Assembly (NCBI GenBank): GCA_037179385.1
Contig: CM074190.1
Span: 7,702,284-7,766,283 of the forward strand
Source: Holothuria scabra
Taxonomy: Eukaryota; Echinodermata; Holothuroidea; Aspidochirotida; Holothuriidae
Direction: 5' to 3'
Length of the DNA: 64,000 bases
The notes under the pieces were generated by a model. The model did not search any database, was not told where the DNA came from, and worked only from the letters and a program-made list of their open reading frames with translations. Below are positions 45,401-52,390 of the stretch, one piece after another. The translations under genes were made by a program, and so were the position numbers. How positions within the stretch are numbered: the stretch's first letter is position 1; every line of letters begins with the position of its first letter.

Positions 45401-47063
45401 CCCCTACCTTCCACATTGTTTCCGGTTTTCAATTGACAGGCGTAGTACTTTCATGGAAATACATTTTAGAACATCTCGCGTTTGAAACGGGATCGGACTA
45501 TTGGTGAGGAGAATAGGCCCCACTTACACAATAACGCACTGGGGTGTGATTAACAACTAGTAGTGTGATCTGTTTAACATGGTACATAGACTTAAAGTAG
45601 TATTGTACACATTATCTGGTTTATTGAGTGCTTTTCATCTCTTTCTTGGTTATTTCATTCTCATTTTTTATGTAAGCATTATATAGATGGATTATTATGC
45701 TTTTCATTGTACTTATCTCATTATACCTTTTTTAAAGGAAGAACGTGTGGCGTAATGAAAATTGCCTTGTCACGGTGCTAATTTGAAGTGAATTATTATT
45801 AAAAGATTTAATACGTTACTATCGTTTGTATATTGGACCTAATGGTTAACCTTTCAGAACTAATAAGAACAAACAAAATACGATATAAAATAATAACAGA
45901 AATGAGGAAAAACAAATCTAATATGTTTCCAAACTACTGTGCATTTCAGTTTGCATTGCAGATTTCATTACAATCACCATATAGGACTAAAGCACAAGCG
46001 GTCCAGTGCGTATACTCTATATACCTCAAGACCATGGTGGTGTTCCTAATCCTGCCTAATCCTTTCATTACAATCACCCATTATATTTCTACATGCATAC
46101 ACCATGGTATGATAACTATAAAAACAGCGGTCCAACGGGTATTATATTTACCTAAAAGCCATCTATGTGTTCCTGATCCTCCTCTTTTATAATTTATTCA
46201 TGGCCAGGTGTGTGAAGGAGAACTGAAACCAATGATACTGAAGAATAATGTCGGTAATGCAAATGAAGTATGGAGTAGTCACAAGGAAAGATTAGAAGCA
46301 TTTGCTGAATCTAGAGCAAAGGTTAGCATACTGATAAAAGGATGCATGTACCGTACTTTTCATCACTATATAGCAAAGGTGCTTTCTACGCCCTGCAATG
46401 CAAAATAAAGGTGTGACGATATATTAGGCTATGTGACAATCACGACTTTTAAAGAAATAAATTGTGTAATAAATGGTGGTGTTAACATCTGAGATTATGT
46501 TCCAATACATTAGGTAAAATATTCCGAAGTATTATTACACGATTTTAACATTTTAACATATTCACTGAAAGATTTGCAATTTCGGACGTCTGTAACCTTG
46601 AAATCTCAATACTTCTTCTGACGTATTTTAATTACAGGAGTTAATTATCGTAATATCTGTACTGAAAGATAATAAGAAATTTACATCCAATATCTTTTCA
46701 TCTGAACATTTTAACGTAAGATATTTTCATTAAATCCTAAAACGTAACCCCTAATAAAAATATTTTGGGTTAGGTTATAAATAGTTGTTTTAGATTATTG
46801 TACTGTTAAGGGCATTGTACTTTATTTTCGCAAGCAATGAGTCAATCATGTCACGGTCAATTTTCTTTCAGAGTGACGACAGATTGCTACAACCGAACGA
46901 GAGTAAAATGGAAGACAATTCGGAGTACCTGACGAAATACATCAAGAGAGAAATTCTACAAAGGGTCACTTATTGCTCTCTGCAACTAAAAGCTAAAAGT
47001 TCCAACCGAAGTTTTAAGAACACCAAGGCTGCATTGGAGAATCTCATGTCAAGATGTAGATAA
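11141..47063 (+). CDS. Spliced gene: dual FYVE-type zinc-finger, coiled-coil protein (Vac1/rabenosyn-like layout), 16 exons
   Basis: I assembled this gene by hand from 16 exons with AG/GT borders. Phases agree at every junction (introns 1-4 phase 1, intron 5 phase 2, intron 6 phase 0, intron 7 phase 2, introns 8-15 phase 0), and the chain is 2937 nt, 978 residues plus TAA. Residues 1-431 are charged and Ser-rich, with basic RRLS-type patches, and look disordered. Residues 439-510 form FYVE-type module 1 with four CxxC pairs (C448/451, C472/475, C480/483, C506/509) after a W-A-D. Residues 601-687 form module 2 (C612/615, C626/629, C634, C684/687) after W-V-D, with an insertion-rich second half. 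Residues ~688-978 are rich in E, K, Q and L and look helical or coiled-coil. Known family role: FYVE proteins of the Vac1/rabenosyn type bind PI3P and Rab GTPases on endosomes. The assignment to that family is inferred from layout only. Both modules lack the full basic PI3P patch, so lipid binding is uncertain. Confidence 0.85.
12190..12283 (+). repeat. Left half of the short host repeat split by gypsy element 1
   Basis: It aligns by eye to 27835-27930 (shared words TCATGCG, TGTT.CCGAT.CGAG, AGCACCTTAG) and ends at the same word as the left flank of gypsy element 2. Confidence 0.65.
12284..12566 (-). repeat. 3' LTR of gypsy element 1
   Basis: Direct repeat of 20308-20590. On the element strand it begins TGTAACAATT and ends GTTATA, a near-inverted pair. 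A purine tract (AGGGGGGAAG, then TA) lies immediately inside it at about 12567-12578 on the minus strand. Confidence 0.93.
13097..17141 (-). pseudogene. pol: pol of gypsy element 1: protease, RT, RNase H, integrase (three frame breaks)
   Basis: The minus strand reads in order: aspartic protease with D-T-G-S-D (16938-16952); reverse transcriptase with a Y-L-D-D box (15659-15670) and typical upstream finger and palm motifs; RNase H (around 15200-14990); integrase with an H-H-C-C zinc region (about 14380-14240), a D-D-E core (about 14140-13860) and a G-D-F plus G-P-F region near 13450. The frame changes near 16724, 15160 and 13410, two of them beside short homopolymers. The C-terminal tail runs on to 13097 and is rich in Gln and Asn. 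The enzymes would copy RNA into DNA and insert it. As read, this copy cannot make a full Pol. Confidence 0.9.
17132..18250 (-). pseudogene. gag: gag of gypsy element 1, one internal stop
   Basis: The ATG on the minus strand at 18250 opens a 372-codon frame interrupted once by TAA at codon 156 (17785-17783) and ended by TAG at 17134-17132. The first half has the look of Ty3/gypsy capsid: an opening of polar residues, then a 'PPVFCGDG..EFGNWLRRLE' region and helical segments. The C-terminal third is dense in Arg, Ser, Tyr and Asp, with repeated R-S-P. It probably binds nucleic acid in place of a CCHC zinc knuckle, which is absent. The protein would form the particle and package RNA. The stop codon makes this copy defective unless it is read through. 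Confidence 0.85.
17135..17141 (-). promoter_or_regulatory. -1 programmed frameshift heptamer at gag-pol junction
   Basis: In the gag frame the element strand reads T TTA AAC followed at once by the TAG gag stop. This fits the X XXY YYZ slippery rule exactly. The protease frame is the -1 frame and is open from here. Any downstream stimulatory structure was not modelled. Confidence 0.75.
18251..20290 (-). other. Long 5' leader of gypsy element 1, no gene seen
   Basis: About 2 kb lies between the primer-binding site and the gag start. I see no long ORF on either strand. It may hold a leader or packaging signal, a lost ORF or a nested insertion. Confidence 0.5.
20291..20305 (-). promoter_or_regulatory. 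Primer-binding site of gypsy element 1
   Basis: Two bases inside the 5' LTR the element strand reads TGGTGGCAGCGATGG. It begins with the TGG expected to pair with a tRNA CCA end. The tRNA was not identified. Confidence 0.65.
20308..20590 (-). repeat. 5' LTR of gypsy element 1
   Basis: Same length as the 3' LTR, about 98% identical by eye. It should hold the element promoter, but no motif was assigned. Confidence 0.93.
20591..20660 (+). repeat. Right half of the short host repeat split by gypsy element 1
   Basis: GTAGCAAGTG, then ATGGATGC and GGATGGCAAAATAGAAAG. It matches 63604-63650 and 27928-27970. The left half is 12190-12283, ending ACAGCACCTTAG. Confidence 0.7.
21038..22700. mobile_element. 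hAT-like non-autonomous DNA element A (1.66 kb)
   Basis: Terminal inverted repeats CAGTGGCGTAAC at both ends, with a perfect 8-bp target duplication CAGAGAAT (21030-21037 and 22701-22708). Both traits fit hAT elements. No transposase ORF is seen. The inside has G- and C-runs, a copy of the ~180-bp module (about 22040-22180), an internal end-like GCTACGCCACTG near 21890 that suggests nesting, and a pyrimidine tract at 22440-22660. Confidence 0.85.
22440..22660 (+). repeat. Polypyrimidine tract
   Basis: About 220 bp almost wholly C and T on the + strand, made of TTTCC-type words. The ORFs through it are low-complexity artefacts. Confidence 0.85.
22709..25709. other. Intron 1 stretch, no exon seen
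   Basis: Apart from the piggyBac-type MITE, I see no exon or named repeat here. A left-end-like CAGTAGCGTA lies near 25446, followed by a purine-rich patch at 25495-25610. Confidence 0.5.
23649..23899. mobile_element. piggyBac-type MITE (251 bp)
   Basis: A 14-bp perfect inverted repeat CCCTTTACCGTTGT bounds a GC- and CpG-rich core with no ORF of its own. It is flanked by TTAA on the left (23645-23648) and TCAA on the right (23900-23903), read as a mutated TTAA duplication. CCC ends plus TTAA are piggyBac traits. Confidence 0.75.
25710..25805. repeat. Dispersed repeat, inverted partner at 42508-42600
   Basis: Shares CTGGCAAAGGGC, GTTCGGCGAAACCAAACC, ACTGCTTCCC and AAGAAGCTAT with the reverse complement of 42508-42600. 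Family unknown. Confidence 0.6.
25873..26157. mobile_element. Foldback (hairpin) MITE, 285 bp
   Basis: The ends read AGCTAGCCGCACACT and its complement. The match continues for about 50 bp inward (GACTTTGCA, AACTC, CTCGATCGTCG). Inner arms around AAGTCGCACC and GGTGCGACTT also pair, so the whole unit can fold. A clear target duplication was not found. Confidence 0.7.
26158..27521. other. End of intron 1, repeat fragments
   Basis: 26930-27030 is a fragment of the ~180-bp module (GTGGCGCTCCGCTTAGATAGTCTTCC). Nothing coding is seen before exon 2. Confidence 0.5.
27522..27578 (+). CDS. Exon 2 of the dual-FYVE gene (residues 319-337)
   Basis: This is a 57-nt phase 1-1 exon after a pyrimidine tract ending TATAG and before a GTAAAT donor. 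It encodes an acidic Asp/Glu/Ser linker. Both phases fit exons 1 and 3. Intron 1 upstream is 15.4 kb, most of it transposable elements. Confidence 0.7.
27835..27970 (+). repeat. Uninterrupted copy of the short host repeat (empty site)
   Basis: It carries AGCACCTTAG followed after a few bases by GGATGGCAAAATAGAAAG, without an LTR element between. It lies in intron 2, about 260 bp after exon 2. Function unknown. Confidence 0.65.
29407..29445. repeat. Perfect hairpin in intron 2
   Basis: 17-bp arms (ATGGTATATCTTTAGTT and its exact complement) with a 5-nt loop GACAT. It is too short to call a microRNA and could be a MITE remnant. Confidence 0.7.
29708..29758 (+). CDS. Exon 3 of the dual-FYVE gene (residues 338-354)
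   Basis: This is a 51-nt phase 1-1 exon between a TTTTGCACAG acceptor and a GTAAGT donor. It encodes a short linker rich in Asp, Thr and Lys. It is small and symmetric, so it could be skipped without changing the frame. Confidence 0.65.
30387..30617 (+). CDS. Exon 4 of the dual-FYVE gene (residues 355-431)
   Basis: This is a 231-nt phase 1-1 exon starting after ACATGTAG and ending before GTAAAC. The alternative AG two bases downstream brings an early stop, so the chosen acceptor is the one that works. It encodes a polar, probably helical stretch (Q/E/K/L heptad-like) just before the first zinc module. A dispersed repeat begins about 11 nt after the donor. Confidence 0.75.
30628..30825 (+). 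repeat. Duplicated intron-4 segment, left part
   Basis: It matches 63655-63848, with shared words ATCCGATCAG, GGCAGCCATTA, TGGGGTCCATC and ATACAGGTAAGCAA. It is continued after the CATAGG element by 33247-33320. Confidence 0.7.
30831..33241 (+). mobile_element. Unclassified DNA element 'CATAGG', copy 1 (2.4 kb) in intron 4
   Basis: The ends are CATAGGCGGC and GCCGCCTACG, with AAAAG on the left (30826-30830) and AAACG on the right (33242-33246) as a probable 5-bp duplication. An uninterrupted version of the flanks exists at 63849-63880. No transposase ORF is seen. It holds about three ~150-176-bp tandem modules at 32585-33010 and a possible nested hAT-like pair of ends (31562 and 33075). Copy 2 is inverted at 55189-57787. 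Confidence 0.75.
33247..33320 (+). repeat. Duplicated intron-4 segment, right part
   Basis: It matches 63854-63915, with shared GGCCGACTGAAAT and CCATCACTTGCTGTC. It was separated from the left part by insertion of the CATAGG element. Confidence 0.65.
33397..33426 (+). repeat. Poly-T run
   Basis: About 28 T in intron 4, a possible antisense retroposon tail. Confidence 0.8.
34041..34167 (+). CDS. Exon 5: first half of FYVE-type module 1 (residues 432-473)
   Basis: The exon starts after GGGACTGTAG in phase 1 and ends before GTAAGT in phase 2. It encodes the W439-A-D441-E start, C448 and C451, a Lys-rich loop, and H471-C472-R473. The canonical R(R/K)HHCR is reduced to a KPDHCR form. The next Cys (C475) is in exon 6. 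Confidence 0.85.
34975..35180 (+). repeat. tRNA-derived SINE, copy 1 (intron 5)
   Basis: It has a B-box-like AGTTCGAGTCC at 34991-35001 and a ~110-bp downstream core shared with 53995-54200 (CATTGTGCTT, AATGGAGTA, CCAGTGAG, CCGTGGACG, GCCGTAAA). No complete cloverleaf was drawn. Confidence 0.6.
35514..35604 (+). CDS. Exon 6: core of FYVE-type module 1 (residues 474-504)
   Basis: A strong TTTCTCTGCAG acceptor precedes the exon and GTAAGA follows it. It encodes C475-G-R-V-F-C480-K-K-C483 and the strand region ending in Tyr-Gln before the last Cys pair. It joins exon 5 in phase 2 and exon 7 in phase 0. Confidence 0.88.
36532..36671 (+). CDS. Exon 7: last CxxC of FYVE module 1 plus linker (residues 505-551)
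   Basis: The CTTCCTTGCAG acceptor opens directly on V-C506-S-E-C509, the fourth Cys pair of module 1. A linker rich in Thr, Ser and Lys follows, with an acidic end. The donor is GTAGGC, phase 2. Confidence 0.85.
36994..37162 (+). CDS. Exon 8: inter-module linker ending in W-V-D (residues 551-607)
   Basis: The acceptor is TTTTGGAAG and the donor is GTATGT, phase 0. It encodes a basic, helical linker ending in a Trp-rich segment with W601-V-D603. That corresponds in position to the W-x-x-D strand that opens a FYVE domain, so module 2 begins here. Confidence 0.82.
37526..37711 (+). CDS. Exon 9: FYVE-type module 2, first five Cys (residues 608-669)
   Basis: Phase 0-0, with a TTTTTCAG acceptor and a GTAAGT donor after GGT. 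It encodes C612/C615, then H624-N-C626-R-L-C629-G-R-R-V-C634-S-Q-D637. The residue where FYVE domains have their sixth Cys is Asp. The following ~30 residues are a loop insertion, as also seen in rabenosyn-5. Confidence 0.85.
38414..38617 (+). CDS. Exon 10: end of FYVE module 2 and start of coiled coil (residues 670-737)
   Basis: Phase 0-0. The acceptor is TTTAATAACAG and the donor is GTCAGT. It encodes a basic V-K-L-Y-L-R-I-C684-F-N-C687, which matches the closing R-x-C-x-x-C of FYVE domains. A Glu/Gln/Leu-rich helix follows. Confidence 0.85.
40170..40250 (+). CDS. Exon 11 of the dual-FYVE gene (residues 738-764)
   Basis: This is an 81-nt phase 0-0 exon between TTTTTCATCAG and GTATTT. It encodes a polar linker with a short helix. 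Confidence 0.7.
40405..40512 (+). CDS. Exon 12 of the dual-FYVE gene (residues 765-800)
   Basis: This is a 108-nt phase 0-0 exon between TATATCTCAG and GTGAGT. It encodes an amphipathic helix with Leu, Met and Val spacing, consistent with a coiled coil. Confidence 0.75.
41092..41268. mobile_element. Small MITE with Tc1/mariner-like ends (177 bp) in intron 12
   Basis: The ends ACACTGTAAAAAATGTCTGT and the complement of ACACTATAAAAAATGTCTGT are inverted repeats with one difference. A TA duplication is possible but not clean. Confidence 0.6.
42508..42600. repeat. Dispersed repeat, inverted partner of 25710-25805
   Basis: See the partner. It lies in intron 12. Its ORFs are not supported as genes. 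Confidence 0.6.
43566..43682 (+). CDS. Exon 13 of the dual-FYVE gene (residues 801-839)
   Basis: This is a 117-nt phase 0-0 exon between TTTTCTTGTAG and GTAAGT. It encodes a helical segment rich in Glu, Lys and Val. Confidence 0.75.
44924..45037 (+). CDS. Exon 14 of the dual-FYVE gene (residues 840-877)
   Basis: This is a 114-nt phase 0-0 exon between TTAATTCCAG and GTATAA. It encodes a helical stretch with one Cys and several aromatic residues. Confidence 0.72.
46208..46321 (+). CDS. Exon 15 of the dual-FYVE gene (residues 878-915)
   Basis: This is a 114-nt phase 0-0 exon between ATGGCCAG and GTTAGC. It encodes a charged helix. It is the same size as exon 14, and phase 0 at both ends makes it frame-neutral. 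Confidence 0.72.
46872..47063 (+). CDS. Exon 16: C-terminus and stop of the dual-FYVE gene (residues 916-978)
   Basis: The exon starts after TTTTCTTTCAG in phase 0 and ends in TAA. It encodes a basic, helical C-terminus. AATAAA words that could serve polyadenylation lie around 48019 and 48152, but neither can be assigned from sequence alone. Confidence 0.78.
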   Translation, partial: SDDRLLQPNESKMEDNSEYLTKYIKREILQRVTYCSLQLKAKSSNRSFKNTKAALENLMSRCR

Positions 47064-47235
47064 ACGTATTGGATGAGTCATTGAGTCACTCTCTCAAAAT
47101 TTATACTGGATTCAAAATGCTTTACAGGGTGTGTGGTGTGAACGGTGATTGGTGTGTGGATGATGGATGGCCTATTTCAAAAAATCTAATTTGTATGAAA
47201 ATGTTGAAAGATTAATTTCTTCATTTTTAATTCAG

Positions 47236-47350
47236 GTGGCGATAGGGCAGGCTTGTTTAGGGTCATCATTTCTGGGAGGAACAAAGAGGCAAGATATTTC
47301 ACAGTTTACTTCGATTGAGTTGGTCGCAGTTTATAGGATTCCATGTGAAG
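47236..47350 (+). other. Candidate alternative exon downstream of exon 16
   Basis: A 115-nt segment sits between a strong acceptor (long pyrimidine tract ending TTTTTAATTCAG) and a GTTAGT donor. Read in phase 0, as exon 15 would deliver, it is open and ends in phase 1. The next candidate at 47642 accepts phase 1. Skipping exon 16 would give a different C-terminus. This rests on splice-site quality and phase only. Confidence 0.3.
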
Positions 47351-47641
47351 GTTAGTGGGAAGGCAGCTAGAGAGAGGGTAAGGTACATTTTAAAAGGCGG
47401 GATTTCCAGTGTAAACTTACTTCTATTCCAAACAATTCACAATTTGTTCTTTATCCCATCTTTTTACACAAGGTCAAGGAATTTATGTTCGTAGAATAAT
47501 GTTGTCAGTTAGATCGTTAGGTAGACTGTTGTTTGGTTTTTACGAAACATATGCGCTTTTCAAAGTAATAATTTTAATTATTTTTGCTGCTTTTTGCTTT
47601 TCATTTAAAAATGGCAATTTTTATTCTTTTTCTAAATGCAG

Positions 47642-47739
47642 ATCCAAAATGCGTTGATGGTTCAGTGAAGAAACATCAGTGTGTGCTAACCATCATTATC
47701 GATTGCATTGGGAGAAGATGGTTGTCAGCTACATTCTAA
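47642..47739 (+). other. Candidate alternative terminal exon
   Basis: It follows a very strong pyrimidine tract and TAAATGCAG. In phase 1 it is open for about 31 codons with four Cys, then TAA. It pairs with 47236-47350. It could instead be a small separate gene's exon or chance. Confidence 0.28.
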
Positions 47740-48163
47740 AAATAGTTGGGTAAACTGTTCACTAACCTCTGGTTACGTAAGTGAAAAAATCGGGCAATCT
47801 TTTCCAGTAATTGGTCAGCCAAGTGGTGGGTTGCCAAAAAAAAGTGATATCTAACCTTACAATTCAATCGAACATTCAACAATTTTGGACAATCTTTACC
47901 CCGGAACTTTCAGTATTGTCACCTACGCAACCAGTGTTTCTTGGTGATTGCTTTACCCCACTGTTTTAGAGAGTAGAACGAAGTATTGGTGGAATACATC
48001 ACACTCTCAGTAACGTAGAAATAAAATAATATTTTGCATGACAGTAGCATGCGTTCTATCAAAAGGGTCGGGGAGGTAGCAGCCGTTGCTAGTCAAAGGT
48101 AGATTTTACAACTAAACATTAATGGTCAGTACGTCTTACTGTTAATTTGTTAATAAAACCACT

Positions 48164-48311
<148 letters not shown>

Positions 48312-48330
48312 AATTGAACTGTTCAGCTGG

Positions 48331-49345
48331 ATGGCATCAACTTTGATCTTTGACGTTAGGGCTTGCGTCAAACGAGAACTAGTGCTGTTCCAAAAAATTA
48401 GGCGCCTGGCCAGGAAGGACCCTATTCTTTACTCTCTTGACTCAAAAAAACACCAGTCCATTACTAGCTGTTTCCCTAAACGTTACTCAATTTCTAGTAT
48501 TAATCAGCAGAAGAAGGAGAAGTTTATTAATTTATCTAATCACGAACTTACGCCTCAGGAAAAATCTGTTTTAAACAAAGGCCTGTCTTTTTGCCCAACT
48601 CGAGACCCGGACCCAGTGGACCTGGTGTATGATCTACACAGCTTCACGCGTAAAGTTACACTTAGAGAATATTTCCAGGACAGAGACACTGGAGAACAAC
48701 CCCAGCACCCACCCGCATCATCCCGCAAGCCAGAATGGACCCCCAGCAGCGGAAGAAACCCACACATCGACGCTTTCGTCAAGTCTGCGAAGGCTCATCT
48801 AAACAAATTTATCGAAACTTGTACCAGAGACTCCAACTCAGCCCATCGTAATCTACGACAAGACGAACGATCTGCCATCCGTTCTCTATATATATATATA
48901 TATATAATTAAGAGCATAAAAAATAAACCCGTCAGTTCAGTTCCCTTTTTCATAGGACATTCCTGAGCTGAGATATAAAATGTTCAAGTTTATCCAGGTA
49001 CATTTTATACAATACCTAAATTACCTAAAGTTTCTAAACTAGTTGAGGCCAAATTGTCCTCTCAGAATGCCCCTACTGATACCGCAAGTCTCAGCCCACG
49101 TCAATTATTTGACTTGGCAAAATCTCTAAATGTTTCCCCGCCCGGTAGGCCTATTGTTTCTTGTATTGGTACGCTTACTGAGCACTTAAGTGGGTTTGTC
49201 GACAGTATTCTTAATCTCCTTTTTCCTACCCTCAGAAGTTACTTTCAAGATACTACTCATTTTCTTAGAATTCTCAACGAAATTAAACCCCTCCCGCCCG
49301 ATTCCCTTCTTGTCACTATGGATGTAAGAGTGCTATCACACCTTG
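48331..49345 (+). pseudogene. Penelope-like element fragment: N-terminal part and RT fingers/palm start
   Basis: 48331-48890 reads as the Penelope-like N-terminal region: a helical segment, then L-S-N-H-E-L-T-x-x-E then K-G-L-S-F-C-P-T, a hallmark of this family. A short (TA)n at 48886-48906 replaces what should follow. 48990-49345 resumes with a G-R-F-Y-like start, then G-R-P-I-V-S, a D-T-T-H-F-L and L-L-V-T-M-D-V, the first catalytic Asp region. It stops at the hAT-like insertion at 49354. The rest of the RT is missing. Confidence 0.8.
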
Positions 49346-49888
49346 GTACAAGGCAGTGACGTAGCCAAGATGGAATTTTGGGGGCCTAGGTAACAAGGGG
49401 GGGCTGGTACCTCCGAGGGTCAGGCGCGACAAGACTATCTAAGCGGAGCGCCACCATTAGTTGGCTCGGAGCGAACAAGAAAATTTTGGGTTTTACAAAC
49501 CCTCCAGATGGCTGGAAACGGCACTTCTCAAGTGTTTTAAGCTGGTTGTACCCAGCCTTGGAATACGAATCTCATGTCTGCCACTTCTCAAATAGTGTGA
49601 ATAAAAAATCAATCTATGAAAAATGATAACACATACACTTTTTAGGGACCCAAAATCTGGGCATTTCTGATCGGTGCCACGGTCTGGGGGATGAGACTAA
49701 AGGGAAGCCGATACCGTTTAACATTCTCGGTAGGATTTGTATTTCTGTTTTTGTCGTTTGTAAATTTTTCTTCACTCCGCATTGACGTTGATGACGAAGA
49801 CAGGTGTCTTTGAAATATACGGTTTTTTTTTCTAATCTTGTATGTGCTCTAATATTGTCATATTTGTGGTGCTTTGTACTTATTTTTT

Positions 49889-50035
<147 letters not shown>

Positions 50036-50330
50036 ACCGTAATAGTAAAAATTAATAATGTCAACCAGGCAATGGTAAAGTGCTCAACCCTGTGAAGGGA
50101 GCTGTAATATTGAAAAGGTTGCAATAAGTTCTTACAACATAGCTTTACAGAACTGTTTCGTAAGGGCCAATAATGTAGGTCCTCACTCCTCAAAAGCCTG
50201 AAGTAGAATGATGTCAATAACGTTAAATACGTATATGTTCGCTGTTTTTGAACGTGTCCGTTTTTAAGCACGTGTTCGTTCCGTGTTCGATGTGAACAGG
50301 CACGAACGGTGTACAGCGAGCCAAGATACA

Positions 50331-51110
50331 TTACCTATTAGAATAATTACACAGTAGATGTTTGTTCCTGTGTCTACAAGAGCTTATCAGTTCGTTTCTT
50401 TTATTTAGAGTTGCTAAGGAAGGTTTGAGTATAATGAAGAACTTTTCTTCCAGACAGAGATTACAAGTTTTTGATGAAGTGGAGTATGCTCGAGCTTTGT
50501 TCATTAGTTTCCATTTTACGGAGTGTTCTACATTTGTATCCTTTAGTTTCCAGATGTATTCACTGAGTGCAGTTGCGTTTCTTTTGTCTTTGTGTTTAAA
50601 GCTAGACTTGTGGGCGGTGTATCTTGTTTTGAATGTGTTCTCTGTTAGACCAATGCATGTTTCTTCGTTGTGGTTGTCGTGGCGTGTTACAGTTGCTTGG
50701 TACACAATGTTGTTCGTGAGGCAGTTGCCTTCCAATGGGCACTCACTTTGCTTTCTGCAATTGCAGTTGCTTCGCGTTGCTGGTTGTACTCCCTGTTTCG
50801 CCAGTATGTATTTGTTGTGCGCTGATATAATTTGGTCTATGTTTGCCATGCAGCTGTAACTCAGTTTCATAGTGTTCCTGTTGAGTAAAGTATGTAGTTT
50901 GTGCCCAGGTGGGAAGCAGCTGTCCAAGAGGTTAAAGAATTTCTTGCCAATGTTGGTTGTGACACTGTCACTAAACGGGGGGTTGAACCAGGTTATGTTC
51001 CTATTTCGTCTTCGTTTCGGGGCTCCCTTGGAATGACTGGTGCTAGGGGGTTGGGTATCGTACTTTAGGTTGTACCCATAGCCACTTCTCAATTTCGGAT
51101 AGCCCGAGTC
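50331..51110 (-). pseudogene. Penelope-like element C-terminal fragment with GIY-YIG endonuclease
   Basis: A 253-codon open frame on the minus strand is truncated on its 5' side. It has the RT-thumb to linker wording of Penelope-like elements (N-I-T-W-F-N-P-P-F-S, F-P-P-x-H-K-L). A Cys cluster (CNCR..CPL..C) follows. Then comes a GIY-YIG-type endonuclease core: I-V-Y-Q-A for GIY, C-I-G-L-T-E for YIG, with R and H after it (T-x-Y-T-A-H). In intact elements this nuclease cuts target DNA for RT priming. It lies in the opposite orientation to the RT fragment, so it comes from another copy. Confidence 0.85.
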
Positions 51111-52363
51111 AATTTCGGATATCCTACAAAGAACATACCTATACCGTCAAACAAGAGCTATTTGAAAAGATTCATCTCAAAAACTGAATCATTTCTAAGA
51201 AACGTAAGATGGAGAACTCATTTCTTTCTCAACTCCCAAGCAGGTGTAAACAAAATAGAATACGTTTTAGGATTTTCCTTTTTTGGAGCATGAAAAGTTT
51301 TTCAAAATAATCTTTTTTAGTCTTTGTAGAGATTTTGCAAGTGGTATACATACTACCAAAGAAACAATGTTTTCCGGTTTTCAATGGTGTTAAGATGCAT
51401 AATTGTGCAGCATTTGTTCAGTCATGGGTAGTCAAAATTAAAATACTACGAGTAAATCTCTCAAAATATTTAAACCGCAAAGCAGAAGTATGGATCATGC
51501 GGGAAACACATGAAATGCGGACCTTGTGGACATTTTACAAATTACTAGTAAAAAGAGAACTTGTCGAAAAATCGTTCTACAGTGGCACTTGTCATGGGAA
51601 GGAGTGAGGCACGACTTAGGCCTACTTGTTAGGGCTGGAGGGGAAGAATTATTCGAAGGTAGTATCTTACCCTTAACGCATATTTTGTGTATGACAAAGT
51701 ATAGGAATGGTCGTGTAAGAATGGTCTCCAGTGTAATAGCCTTGTTTTCAGCCAGCCATCCGAAAGTCAGAAAGGGTCTTAACGGTCTGACAAAGTCAAA
51801 TTCGAGATTGCCATCGAAACGTACGTTTCATCTTCGAACTGTAATGCAATAAGCGACAGTGCAGATTATATACGGTACCTAATTTAGTGAAAGTAATCAT
51901 TTTGAAGTTATTACTTGGTTTCACATACCTGCAAACAAAATGTGTTTTACACACATTCATGCATGTTTTCTTAATTGTTACACAGTTTATTTATTTACTC
52001 TTTTTATTTACTCTTCAAAGTGTATTTCCGTTCAAACCTTTTTTTTTCTCAATAACTTTATCAGGAGGTAAAAAAATCTGGGGGGGAGATGAAAATCTAA
52101 GGGGCCTAGGCCCCCAGCCCCCCCCCCCGTGGTTACGCCACTGGTACTAGGTGCACTTACTTTCAGAAAAACCAAGATATACAAACATTGTTATTTGAGT
52201 AGTACAAAAATGACACCACAAATTATTGCGCAATTTACCATTTTAAGTTGAGTGAATAAACTTCAATATTTTATATTTCAGCTCATGAGTGTCCATATGA
52301 ATATGGGAGTTGGACTGTAAGAATTCATATTTCACGTTCTTTAATATATATTTTTTAATTTTT

Positions 52364-52383
52364 TGACTTGAGGTACACTTTAA
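52364..52383 (+). repeat. Right 20-bp inverted end of the Penelope-like region
   Basis: TGACTTGAGGTACACTTTAA, inverted relative to 48164-48183. Confidence 0.6.
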
Positions 52384-52390
52384 TCAGAAA

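Noticed and set aside
47167..47355. Independent small gene
   Set aside because: The frame only makes sense as part of the candidate exon at 47236; the upstream part is AT-rich with no start context.
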